Below, one piece after another: positions 48,483 through 60,150 of a stretch of DNA of 64,000 bases. The notes under the pieces are model-generated. The model was given only the letters and a program-made list of their open reading frames with translations, did not search any database and had not been told where the DNA came from. Origin of the DNA: Acanthopleura granulata (Eukaryota; Mollusca; Polyplacophora; Chitonida; Chitonidae); the NCBI GenBank assembly GCA_016165875.1, contig JABBOT010000004.1, positions 33,573,783 to 33,637,782 on the forward strand, read 5' to 3'. Position 1 is the first letter of the stretch; each line of letters opens with the position of its first letter. The translations under genes and the position numbers were made by a program.

Positions 48483-49165
48483 GGACGCGTCCGACATTCT
48501 GGCTACTAGTAGACACTAGCTTGGACGCGTCCATGGTGATGTTCCAGTAGCCACTGGTTGGACGCGTCCGCTTCATTTTGCGACTCATATTCTACAAGTA
48601 GCCACTTGATGGACGCGTCCGACACGCTTTGGCTACCTAGTAGCCACTGGTTTGGACGCGTCCACCAGCATTTGCTACTGGACGCGTCCACCCTAGGTAG
48701 CAAATGCTGGTGGACGCGTCCGACAAGTGGCTGCTCTGGTAGTCTATGACTGTGGACGCGTCTAACATGCTGGCTACTAGTTGCCACTAGTTTGGACGCG
48801 TCCATGGTGATGGTTCCAGTAGCCACTGGTTGGACGGGTCCGCTTCATTTTGCGACTCATATTCCACAAGTAGCCACTTGATGGACGCGTCCGACACAAT
48901 TTGGCTATCTAGTAGCCACCAGTTTGGACGCCACCGTCCACTGTAGATAGCAAATGCTGGTGGACGCGTCCAACAAGTGGCTACTCAGTAGCCAAAGTGT
49001 GTCGGACGCGTCCAAAAAGTGGCTACTCCGGTAGCCTATGGCTGTGGACGCGTCCATCACCCATGGACTACCAGAGTAGCCACAAGTGGTGGACGCGTCC
49101 AAGCGCATTAGCTACTCACAAGGGACGCGTCCAAGCTTTTGGCAACTGGCTACTGGACGCCCCCA
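48483..49165. repeat. Module E: array of the palindrome GGACGCGTCC, copy 1
   Basis: I count 14 exact GGACGCGTCC sites (48483, 48523, 48560, 48611, 48654, 48680, 48712, 48794, 48883, 48962, 49004, 49046, 49091, 49123) and four variants in under 700 bases. Between them, GTAGCCAC and its inverse GTGGCTAC alternate. A perfect 25-base inverted repeat (48654-48678 with 48697-48721) encloses a further GGACGCGTCC. Confidence 0.95.
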
Positions 49166-49199
49166 AGTGCATTTTGCTTCTTATAATGTCCGCATCCAC

Positions 49200-49810
49200 A
49201 AAAGATTAAGACTTGCAGTGGACGTGCCAAATGACACTTCAGAGACAGAGGTCGATTTTGAGAAAATTTTCCAAGTCCTGCAACATTCACATATGCCCAG
49301 AGGAAACCAGACTTGACCCAAGGCTGGTATTATAGGTACTTATTAAGCTCCTGATTGTGCATTAATTTCTACAATTGGATGAAGAAACGTATCAATCCTG
49401 TACTCCATATGGGCGTTGTTCTTCTCAAATTTTCACACTCTTTACATATGCCCAGGGAAAATCAGACGTCGCTCAAAGCTGCTAATACAGGCAACAATTA
49501 GGCATGTAACTCTGCATTAATTTCTATAATTGGAAGAAAAAATCAATCAATCCTACACTCGACACGTCATGTTTTTCTTACCGAATTCCACACTCTTTGC
49601 ATATGCCCAGGGAAAATCAGACGTCGCTCAAAGCTGCTAATACAGGCAACAATTAGGCATGTAACTCTGCATTAATTTCTATAATTGGAAGAAGAAATCA
49701 ATCAATCCTACACTCGACATGTCATGTTTTTCTTACCGAATTCCACACTGTTCCTGTATGCCCAGAGAAAAACAGTCGTGACTCAAAGATGGTAGCTTGA
49801 TGCAGCTTGA
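49200..49810 (+). repeat. Module F: 155-bp tandem repeat, copy 1
   Basis: The anchor 'atatgcccag' falls at 49291, 49446, 49601 and (as gtatg) 49756, exactly 155 bases apart. Units share 'ctctgcattaatttct' and 'atcaatcctacactcgac'. The last unit is diverged and joins module A. Confidence 0.95.
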
Positions 49811-49829
49811 TAAATTCGGGGGAATTCAG

Positions 49830-50135
49830 AGAGCATGTGTCACACATCAGCCACACATTCCCGGCATACTCACCATTCACCACCTCATCACCTTCTGTAT
49901 TGCAAGCTATACGCGTCATTGCCGACATGCTCACATTGTAACACCTCCCATTCGCCTTCCACTCATCTTTTGGCCATAAAACTCCCTAGGTCACCAGCAC
50001 AATTTACTTTTCTACTTACCTGTTAACTTTGACCACCATCGCAGGGTAATTAAGGGAAAACCGTACTCCACACGGACACCACCCCCAATTATAAAGGCTT
50101 GTACATAGAGACCATTAAGGTACACAATGGCAATT
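49830..50135 (+). repeat. Module A, copy 3 (no B)
   Basis: It is the same as the other A copies but joined directly to the 185-bp satellite after 'cacaatggcaattaac'. Confidence 0.9.
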
Positions 50136-52505
50136 AACAAAAATTTTTTAAAAATGTTTAATCAAACTGCTGTTTATTTCTGAATAATGTGCAAGCTTTG
50201 CTGGTTTCATGTGCCAATTTTGAAGCCTGTGTGTGCAGAATTAAAGACATAGTTTGCAAATTTAAATGCACCTTTCCACCCATTAACATTACAGGCCTAG
50301 GGTGAGAGATAGGTTTCCATCAAATATTTTTTACAATTTCTTTAATCAAACTGCTGCTTATTTGTGTATAATGTACATGCATTGCTGATACTACGTGCCA
50401 GTTTTGAAGGCTGTATGTGTGATATTATAGGAATGATGTCGAAATTCAAGAGCACATATCCACCGGATAACCTTAAAGACAAGGTGTGAGAGATAGATTC
50501 CCCCCATAATATTTTTAAAACCTTTTCTAATCAAACTGCTGTTTATTTCTGTATAATGTACATGCATTGCTGATTCTGTGTGCCATGTTTCAAGACTGTG
50601 TGTGTAAAATTATAGGAATTGTTTGCGAATTTAAATGCACATTTGCATCCCTTAACATGGGATACAATGTGTGAGAGATAGATTTCCTCCAAATATTTTT
50701 AAAAAATGTTTCAATCAAACTGCAGCTTATTTGTGCATAATGTGCATGCTTTGCTGATTCTATGTGCCAGTTTTGAAGCCTGTGTGTGTGAAATTATAGG
50801 ACTGATGTCAAAATTTAAATGCATTTTTTCACCCTTTAACATTACAGGCCTGGGCTGAGAGATAGGTTTCCTCCCAAATATTTTTTACCATTTCTTTAAT
50901 CAAACTGCTGCTTATTTGTATATAATGTACATGCTTTGCTGATTCTATGTGCCAGTTTTGAAGCCTGTGTGTGTGAAATTATAGGAATGATGTCAAAATT
51001 TAAATGCATTTTTTCACCCTTTACCATTACAGGCCTGGGCTGAGAGATAGGTTTCCCCCCAAATATTTTGAAAAAAATGTTTTAATCAAACTTCTGCTTA
51101 CTTCTTTATAACGTACATGCATTGCTGATTCTATGTGCCAGTTTTGAAGGCTGTGTGTGTGAAATTATAGGAATGATGTCAAAATTTAAATGCATTTTTT
51201 CACCCTTTACCATTACAGGCCTGGGCTGAGAGATAGGTTTCCCCCCAAATATATTGAAAAAAATGTTTTAATCAAACTTCTGCTTACTTCCTTATAAGGT
51301 ACATGCATTGCTTACTCCATGTGCCAGTTTTGAAGGGGGTATGTGTGAAATTATAGGAATGATGTCGAAATTCAAGAGCACATATGCACCGGATAACGTT
51401 AAAGGCAAGGTGTGAGAGATAGATTCCCCCCATAATATTTTTAAATATTTTTTTAATCAAACTCCTGTTAACTCTGTATATTTTACATGCATTGCTGATT
51501 CTGTGTGCCATGTTTCAAGACTGTGTGTGTAAAATTAAAGGAATTGTTTGCAAATTTAAATGCACATTTCCACCCTTTAACATGGGATACAATGTGTGAG
51601 AGATAGATTTCCAACAAATATTTTTATAAAATGTTTCAATCAAACTTCTGCTTATTTGTGTATAATGTACATGCGTTGCTGATTCTATCTGCCAATTTTG
51701 AAGCCTGTGTGTGTGAAATTATAGGAATGATGTCAAAATTTAAATGCCTGGGCTGAGAGATAGGTTTCCCCCCAAATATTTTGAAAAAATGTTTTAATCA
51801 AACTTCTGCTTACTTCCTTATAACGTACATGCATTGCTGATTCCATGTGAGAGTTTTGAAAGGGGTATGTGTGAAATTATAGGAATGATGTCGAAATTCA
51901 AGAGTACATATGCACCGGATAACCTTAAAGGCAAGGTGTGAGAGATAGATTCCCCCCATAATATTTTTAAAAATTTTTTTAATCAAGCTCCTGTTAATTC
52001 TGTATGATGTACATGCATTGATGATTCTGTGTGCCATGTTTCAAGACTGTGTGTGTAAAATTATAGGAATTGTTTGCAAATTTAAATGCACCTTTCCACC
52101 TAACATTACAGGCCAGGGATGACAGATAGGTTTCCCCCCAAATAATTTTGACAAATTTTTTAATCAAACTGCTGCTTATTTCCTTATAATGTACATGCAT
52201 TACTAGTTCTATGTGCCAGTTTTGAAGGCTGTGTGTGTAAAATTATAGGAATGATGTCTAATTTGAATAGCACAAATGCACCCCTTAACGTTGAAGGCCA
52301 GGTTTGAGAGATAGATTTCCCGCCAAATGTTTTTTAAAATTTTTTTAATCAAACTGCTGCTTATTTGTGTATAATGTACATGCGTTGCTGATTCTGTGTG
52401 CCATCTTTCAAGGCTGTGTGTGTTAAATTATAGGAATTGTTTGCAAATTTAAATGAACATTTGCACGCCTTAACCTTGCAGGCCAGGGAGGACAGATAGA
52501 TTTAA
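50135..52505. repeat. Module G: 185-bp satellite, array 1 (13 units)
   Basis: The anchor 'atcaaac' (or close variants) occurs at 50161, 50345, 50530, 50714, 50899, 51085, 51271, 51456, 51639, 51797, 51982, 52163 and 52348. Spacing is 181-186 except one unit shortened to 158. Units contain 'atgtacatgcattgctgatt' and 'aaggctgtgtgtgtaaaatt'. At least two alternating unit types can be told apart ('agagcacatatgcaccggat' against 'aaatttaaatgca'). Confidence 0.95.
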
Positions 52506-52630
52506 GCTGCAAAAACGGAGGTACCCATCCCAAGGCAGGATTCGATCCAGGCATCACGCCACCTCTTTTACCTAATATCTGTACACATGTTGGGATGTAT
52601 TTTTGCAGCTTGATGAAATCGGGGGAATTC
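52505..52630. other. Unique linker between satellite and module A, with a B-box-like string
   Basis: It contains 'ggcaggattcgatccagg'. Read on the - strand this gives GGATCGAATCC, close to the tRNA/pol III B box (GGTTCRANNCC). The flanks do not fold into a tRNA T arm and no A box was found, so this may be a SINE or tRNA relic. It is bounded by a short 'aagctgcaaaaa' / 'tttttgcagctt' inverted pair (about 52504 and 52601). Confidence 0.4.
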
Positions 52631-53150
52631 ATTCCTGACATATTCACCTTCTGTATTGCAAGCTATACTCATCATTGCCGACATGCTCACATTGTAAAAC
52701 CTCCTATTCGCCTTTCACTCATCTTATGGCCATAAAACTCCCTAGGTCACCAGCACAATTTACTTTTCTACTTACCTGTTAACATTGATCACCATCGCTC
52801 GGTAATTAAGGGAAAACCGTACTCCACACGGACACCACCCCACTTTAACCACCCATGTACATATAGACCATTAAGTACACAATGGCAATAAATTAGCTAA
52901 TACTCACCTTCCACTCCTTCCAATTCCACCAACATCACTCCGCTGGTACAAAAGTGCTTGTAGTGCTCACCTGTCAAGTTTCAATCAATTCCATGGATGA
53001 CTAAGGCCCTAATCACCGTTCAATCACTTGCCATCAGCCTGCCCATCTCTTAACACAGGAGTTGAGACAACTGTTATAGGGTCCACGTTAGCACAAATTT
53101 GCTAAAATTCATATAAAATTCTCTAATTCACTCACGGACTTGACCTTACC
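52630..53150 (+). repeat. Module A-B, copy 4 (A truncated at its start)
   Basis: A begins at 'cattcctgacatattcacc', lacking the first ~40 bases. B ends near 53150. Confidence 0.9.
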
Positions 53151-54580
53151 GGTAGGCAGAACCCACTCCCGGTCCGGTCTTGTCCGCCCATTCCAAAAGT
53201 GCCGAAATTCAAGATGACGAACTGCAAAATAGATCAACGGCCCAAAACTGGCCCAAACTTCTTTCCAAGTCCAAACATGCCAAGTGTTTTACTTATAGGT
53301 GAGAGGTCGGAGGTCAATGAAAAGGTCATAAACCCATGTGGAGGTCATGTTGGCGTCACATCTCAAAAAGGTCAGGCCCAAAATGTTCAAACTGGGGTCA
53401 AATTTTCCACCGCCATTTTGGAGGTCTAAATTTAAGCCAAAGTGAAAACTGACCTCGGATTCTTCACCTACGTCCGCGATTACCCCCTGCCTCCAAGTCT
53501 GAGGTCAATTGGCCAAGAAAGGTTTTCCACCCGTTTTCCGCCCTATTTAAAACCTATTAGGAAAAAATGAGTCGGAAACCTTTTGTGTCTCATTGACCTC
53601 AAACTTTGATACCAGAGGTAATCGAGGTTGCAGATGAAGAATCCGACGTCAGATTTGACCTTCAGCTCGATTTTGACCTCCAAAATGTAGGTCGAATGTT
53701 TGACCCTGATTTTGACAATATCTCAAAAAATCCCTAATAAAGCCTTGAATTTGACCTATTGACACCTGATGATCCAATGACCTTTAAGTCGATTCATGAC
53801 CGTTTTGTTGACCTCCGACCTTTGACCTACATTTCAGATACCCCATTTCAAATGCACCCGTTAAAAATAAAACGAAAGCACATAGAAATCAGATCAAGGT
53901 CGAGATCGAATGCAAACTCATTGGGACGTTCACAGATATCCACCACAATGGCCGCCATGTACTTTCGACACGTGTTTTTCAGGTGAAACACAAAACTTTT
54001 TTAATCTTTAATTTTAGAAGTCAAGGTCAAGGTCAAGATCAAATTTGACCCCGGATTCGTCAAGGCCGATGTCGATTTACCCTGTGTAGGACCCACTTCC
54101 GATCCGCTCCGCTCATTGCAAAGGGCCGAAATTCAAGATAGCCGACTGCAAAATAGGTCAACGGCCCAAAACTGACCCAAAGTTGCGTTGAGCCGGTCGA
54201 GTGTGGTACCATCTCAAACCTCTCGTGGAGATCTGTTCGCTTGTGAAATTTGGGCCTGATCGGTCGATAAATACTCTCTTGGTGTCTTTCTCACCAAAAA
54301 GAGTGTCCATCGGGTGTGCCCGCCAACAAGGCTTGATCTGACCAGAAAGTCGAAATATTTTCCGTCGCCATTTTCGGGGTCAAAATGGAAGCCAGGGTCA
54401 AAACTGACCTCAGATTCATCATCTGCGACCTCGATTACCCCTGGGTTAAAGTTTGAGGTCAAACAGAGAAAAAAAGTTTCTCACCCCTATCTAATAACAT
54501 GGGTCATAACCCTGGGCCCTATGATTTAACTTTGGCCCTGTGTTTTATCCTGGAGAAATGGGTGAAAAACGTTTTTCTCC
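53150..54580 (+). repeat. Module C, full copy 2
   Basis: It is near-identical to 45240-46630 over its full length, including the palindrome and the GGGCCCTATG end. The copy at 45240 lacks about 20 bases ('gacctcggattcttcacc') that are present here. Confidence 0.9.
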
Positions 54581-54588
54581 GATTGCGC

Positions 54589-55145
54589 AGAGCATGTGTC
54601 ACACATCAGCCACACATTCCCGACATACTCACCTTTGACCACCTCCTCATCTTCTGTATTGCAAGCTATACGCGTCCTTGCCGACATGCTCACATTGTAA
54701 AACCTCCTATTCGCCTTCCACTCATCTTATGCCATAAAGCACCTTAGGTCACCAGCACAATTTACTTTTCTACTTACCTGTTAAATTTGACCACCATCGC
54801 TGGGTAATTAAGGGAAAACCGTACTCCACACGGACACCACCCCGCTTTATCCACCCATGTACATATAGACCATTAAGTACACAATGGCAATAAATTAGCT
54901 AATACCTTTAACTCTTTCGAATTCCACCAACATCACTCCGCTGGTACAAACGTACTTTTAGTGCTCACCTGTCAAGTTTCAACCAATTCCATGGACAACT
55001 AAGGCCCTAATCACCGCCCAATCACTTGCCATCAGCCTGCCTATCTCTTAACACAGGAGTTGAGACAACTGTTATAGGGTCCACGTTAGCACAAACTTTA
55101 AAAATTCATATAAAATTCTCTAATTCACTCACGGACTTGACCTTA
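54589..55145 (+). repeat. Module A-B, copy 5
   Basis: Same order and sequence as copy 2. Confidence 0.9.
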
Positions 55146-56136
55146 CTCCTAGCCAGAACTCACTAACGGTCCGGTCTTGTCCGCCCATTCCAAAAGTGCC
55201 GAAAATCATGATGGAACAGTGCAAAATAGATCAACGGCCCCAAACTGGCCTAAACTTCTTCCCAAGTCCAAATATGCCAAATTTTTTATTTATAGGTCAG
55301 AGGTCGGAGGTCAATAAAAAGGTCATATACCCATGTGGAGGTCATGTTGGCATCACATCTCAAAAAGGTCAGGCTCAAAATTTTCAAACTGGGGTCAAAT
55401 TTTCCACCGCCATTTTGGAGGTCTAAATTGGAGGTGAAAACTGACCTCGGATTCTTCACCTACGTCCACAATTACCCCCTGCCTCTAAGTCTGAGGTCAA
55501 TTGGCCAAGAAAGGTTTTCTACCCGTTTTCCGCAAAATTTAAAACCTATAAGGAAAAAATGAGTCGGAAACTTTTTGTGTCTCATTGACCTCAAACTTTG
55601 ATACCAGAGGTAATCGAGGTCGCAGATGAAGAATCCGAGGTCAGATTTGACCTTCAGCTCGACGTTGACCTTCAAAACGGCGGTCGAATATTTGACCCTG
55701 ATTTTGACAATGTCTGAAAAAATCCCTAATAAAGCCTTGACTTTGACCTATTGACACCTGATGATCCAATGACCTTCAAGTCGATTCATGACCGTTTTGA
55801 TGACCTGCGACCTTTGACCTACATTTCAGATACCCCATTTCAAAAGCACCCGTTAAAAATAAAACGAAAGCACATAGAAATCAGATCAAGGTCGAGATCG
55901 AATGTAAACTCCTTGGGGCGTTCACAGATATCCACCACAATGGCCGCCATGTTTTTTCAGGTGAAACACAAAACTTTTTTAATCTTCAATTTTCGAGGTC
56001 AAGGTCAAGGTCAAGATCAAATTTGACCCCGGATTCGTCAAGGCCGATGTCGATTTACCCTGTGTAGGACCCACTTCCGATCCGCTCCGCTCATTGCAAA
56101 GGGACGAAATTCAAGATGGCCGACCGCAAAATAGAT
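55145..56136 (+). repeat. Module C, first part, interrupted by a minisatellite
   Basis: It proceeds normally to 'gaccgcaaaatagatcaac' (about 56133), where the 15-bp array begins instead of the expected 'ggcccaaaactg'. Confidence 0.9.
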
Positions 56137-57755
56137 CAACAGTGAGAGTGAGTGGTATGAGGGTGGATGGTGTGAGAGTGGGTGGTGTGAGGGTGTAGGT
56201 GTGAGATTGGATGGTGTGAGAGTGGATGGTGAGAAAGTGGGTAGTGTGAGAGTGTGTGATGTGAGAATGGGTGGTGTGAGAGTGAGTGGTGTGAGGGTGG
56301 ATGGTGTGAGAGTGAGTGGTGTGAGGGTGTAGGTGTGGAAGTGGGTGGTGTGAGAGTGGATGGTGTGAGAGTGTGTGTTGTGAGAGTGGGTGGTGTGAGA
56401 GTGGATGGTGTGAGAGTGGATGTTGTGAGAGTGGGTGGTGTGAGAGTGGGTGGTGTGAGAGTGGATGGTGAGAAAGTGGGTAATGTGAGTGTGTGTGTTG
56501 TGAGAGTGGATGGTGTGAGAGTGGATCGTGTGAGAGTGTGTGGTGTGAGAATGGGTGGTGTGAGAGTGAGTGGTGTGAGGGTGGATGGTGTGAGAGTGGA
56601 TGGTGTGAGAGTGTGTGTTGTGAGAGTGGGTGGTGTGAGAGTGGATGGTGTGAGAGTGGATGGTGAGAAAGTGGGTAGTGTGAGAGTGTGTGGTGTGAGA
56701 ATGGGTGGTGTGAGAGTGAGTGGTGTGAGGGTGGATGGTGTGAGAGTGGGTGGTGTGACGGTGTAGGTGTGGAAGTGGGTGGTGTGAGAGTGGGTGGTGT
56801 GAGAGTGGATGTTGTGAGAGAGGGTTGTTTGAAAGTGGGTGTGTGAGAGTGGATGTGAGAAACTGCTTAGTGTGAGAGTGTGTGTTGTGAGAGTAGGTGG
56901 TGTGAAAGTGGGTGGTGTGGGAGTGGATGGTGTGAGAGTGGATCGTGTGAGAGTGGATGGTGAGAAAGTGGGTAGTGTGACAGTGGATGGTGAGAAAGTG
57001 GGTAGTGTGAGAGTGTGTGGTGTGAGAATGGGTGGTGTGAGAGTGAGTGGTGTGAGGGTGGATGGTGTTGAAGTGGATGGTCTGAGAGTGGATGGTGTGG
57101 GAGTGGGTGGTGCGAGAGTATGTGGTGTGAGAATGGGTAGTGTGAGAGTAGGTGGTGTGACCATGTAGGTGTGGAAGTGGGTGGTGTGAGAGTGGGTGGT
57201 GTGAGAGTGGATGTTGCGACAGTGGGTGGTGTGAGAGTGGGTAGTGTGAGAGTAGATGGTGAGAAAGTGGGTAGTGTGAGAGTGTGTGTTGTGAGAGTAG
57301 GTGGTGTGAAAGTGGGTGGTGTGAGAGTGGATGGTGTGAGAGTGGATCGTGTGAGAGTGGATGGTGAGAAAGTGGGTAGTGTGAGAGTGGATGTGAGTAA
57401 GTGGGTAGTGTGAGAGTGTGTGGTGTGAGAATGGGTGGTGTGAGAGTGAGTGGTGTGAGGGTGGATGGTGTGGAAGTGGGTGGTCTGAGAGTGGATGGTG
57501 TGGGAGTGGGTGGTGCGAGAGTATGTGGTGTGAGAGTGGGTGGTGTGAGAGTGGATGGTGAGAAAGTGGGTAGTGTGAGAGTGGATGTTGTGAGAGTGTG
57601 TGTTGTGAGAGTGGGTGGTGTGAGAGTGGATGGTGTGAGAGTGGATGGTGAGAAAGTGGGTGATGTGCGGGTGGATGGTGTGGAAGTGGGTGGTGTGAAA
57701 GTGGGTGGTGTGAGGGTGGATGGTGTGGAAGTGGGTGGTGTGAGAGTGGGTGGTG
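56137..57755. repeat. 15-bp minisatellite, ~1.6 kb
   Basis: It is built of variants of 'gtgtgagagtgggtg' and 'gtgtgagagtggatg', with larger subrepeats of these. Because 15 is a multiple of three and the unit lacks stops, several frames stay open (543 codons on -, giving SHHPL-type repeats; VRVGG-type on +). They show no start context, splice signal or domain, so I call them non-coding. Confidence 0.95.
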
Positions 57756-58885
57756 TAATATACCCATGTGGAGGTCATGTTGGCATCACATCTCAAAAAG
57801 GTCAGGCCCAAAATTTTCAAACTGGGGTCAAATTTTCCACCGCCATTTTGGAGGTCTAAATTTAAGCCAAAGTGAAAACTGGCCTCGGATTCTTCACCTA
57901 CGTCCGCGATTACCCCCTGCCTCCAAGTCTGAGGTCAATTGGCCAAGAAAGGTTTTCCACCCGTTTTCCGCCCTATTTAAAACCTATTAGGAAAAAATGA
58001 GTCGGAAACTTTTTGTGTCCCATTGACCCAAAACTTTGATAGCAGAGGTAATCGAGGTCGCAGATGAAGAATCCGAGGTCAGATTTGACCTTCAGCTCGA
58101 TTTTGACCTCAAAAATGTAGGTCGAATGTTTGACCCTGATTTTGACAATATCTCAAAACATTCTTAATAAAGAATCGACTTTGACCTATTGACACCTGAT
58201 GTTCCAATGACGTCGAAGTCGACACATTACCTATCTGTTGACCTCCGACCTTTGACCTACTTTCCAAACACCCCAATGTGAATACACCCGTTACAAACAA
58301 AACGAACGCATATAGATCAAACTTCAAGGTCAAGATCGATTGCAAACTCATTGGGGCGTTTAGGGGTACCTTACTGGATGGCCTCCACGTACTTCCGACA
58401 TGTGTTTTTTCAGGTGAAACACAAAACTTTTTTTAATCTTCAATTTTCGAGGTCAAGGTCAAGGCCAAGATCAAATTTGACCCCGGATTCGTCAAGGCCG
58501 ATGTCGATTTACCCTGTGTAGGACCCACTTCCGATACGCTCTGCTCATTGCAAAGGGACGAAATTCAAGATAGCCGACTGCAAAATAGGTCAACGGCCCA
58601 AAACTGACCAAAACTTGCGTTGAGCCGGTCGAGTGTGGTACCATCTTAAACTGTTCGAATGTAAAATTTGGGCCTGATCGGCCGAAAATTACTCTCGTGG
58701 TGTCGTTTTCACCAAAAAGAGTGTCCATCGCTTATGCCCGCCAACAAGGCTTTATCTGACCAGAAAGTCGAAATATTTTCCGTCGCCATTTTCGGGGTCA
58801 AAACGGAAGCCAGGGTCAAAACTGACCTCAGATTCATCATCTGCGACCTCGATTACCCCTGGGTCAAAGTTTGAGGTCAATCAGA
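57756..58885 (+). repeat. Module C, resumed copy after the minisatellite
   Basis: It starts at 'atacccatgtggaggtcatg', that is about 200 bases into the first half of C, and runs to the end of the second half. It then joins B directly without A. Confidence 0.9.
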
Positions 58886-59090
58886 GAAACGTCCTTTTAG
58901 CGACCATCTGTCAAGTTTCAACCAATTCCATGGAGAACTAAGGCCCTAATCACCGCCCAATCACTTGCCCTCAGCCTGTATATCTCTTCACCCAGGAGTT
59001 GAAACAACTGTTATAGGGTCCACTTTAGCACAAACTTTAAAAATTCATATAAAATTTTCTAATTCACTCACCGACTTGACCTTACCCTTA
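58885..59090 (+). repeat. Module B, copy 6 (no A)
   Basis: It begins at 'ctgtcaagtttcaaccaatt' after a short diverged lead and ends at 'ctaattcactcaccgact'. Confidence 0.85.
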
Positions 59091-60150
59091 GGCAGAACCC
59101 ACGCCCGGTCCGCCCATTCCAAAAGGCCGAAATTCAAGATGACACACTGCAAAATAGATCAACGGCCCAAAACTGGCCTAAACTTCTTAACAAGTCCAAA
59201 CATGCCAAATTTTTTATTTATAGGTCAGAGGTCGGAGGTCAATGAAAAGGTCACAAACCCATGTGGAGGCCATGTTGGCATCACATCTCAAAAAGGTCAG
59301 GCTCAAAATTTTCAAACTGGGGTCAAATTTTCCACCGCCATTTTGGAGGTCTAAATTTAAGCCAAAGTGAAAACTGACCTCGGTTTCTTCACCTACGTCC
59401 GCGATTACCCCCTGCCTCCAAGTCTGAGGTCAATTGGCCAAGAAAGGCTTTCCACCCGTTTTCCGCCCTATTTAAAACCTATTAGGAAAAAATGAGTCAG
59501 AAGTTCCATTGACCTCAAACTTTGATACTAAAGGTAATCGAGGTCGCAGATGAAGAATCCGGGGTCACATTTGACCTTCATTTCGATTTTGACCTCCAAA
59601 ACGGCGGTCGAATGTTTGACCCTGATTTTGACAATATCTCAAAAAATCCCTAATAAAGCCTCGACTTTGACCTATTGACACCTGATGCTCCAATGACTTC
59701 GAAGTCGATTCATGACTTATCTGTTCACCTCTGACCTCTGACCTACTTTTCAGACACCCCATTCCAAATGCACCCGTTACAAACAAAACAAAAGCACAAA
59801 GATCAAATTTCACGGTCAAGATCGATTGCAAACTCATTGGGGCGTTCAGGGGTAAGTTATTGGATGGCCTCCACCTACTTCCGACGTGTGTTTTTTAAGG
59901 TCGAACACAATATTTTCAATTTTGAAGGTCAAGGTCAAGGTCAAAGTCAAATTTGACCCCGGATTCGTCAAGGCCGATGTCAATTACCCCTAGGTAGGAC
60001 CCACTCCCGATCCTGTCCGCCCATTGCAAGAGGTCGAAATTCAAGATGGCCGACTGCATAATAGGTGAACGGCCCAAAACTGGCCCAAACTTTCGTTGAG
60101 ATTGTCGAGTTTGGTACCGTCGGAATGCTCTCGTCGAGATCTAGGTGCCT
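59090..60150 (+). repeat. Module C, copy leading into D
   Basis: It has a full first half with palindrome. Its middle is of the variant type seen at 47255 ('gacctctgacctctgaccta', about 59729), and it continues directly into D. Confidence 0.85.

Noticed and set aside
48483..49165. Resemblance to a CRISPR array (palindromic repeats with spacers)
   Set aside because: The repeat is only 10 bases, spacers are irregular and mutually related, the host is a eukaryote and no cas genes are present.
49800..50110. Module A as a tRNA/SINE or LTR
   Set aside because: No pol III boxes, no TG...CA ends, and copies are truncated at different points without target duplications.
52505..52630. A tRNA gene
   Set aside because: Only the B-box string is present. 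The T stem does not pair and no A box or anticodon arm can be built.
56136..57767. 543-codon open frame on the - strand and several 75-150-codon frames on +
   Set aside because: They lie entirely within the 15-bp minisatellite, whose unit length is a multiple of three and has no stops. The products are monotonous His/Pro/Ser/Thr or Val/Gly/Arg repeats in several frames at once.
45277..59956. Recurrent 60-130-codon frames in C modules (for example MTPDDPMTFKSIHDRF... at 45817, 53759 and 55751)
   Set aside because: They recur only because the DNA is duplicated. Frames differ in extent among copies, lack recognisable domains and fall in GGTCA-type simple motif DNA.
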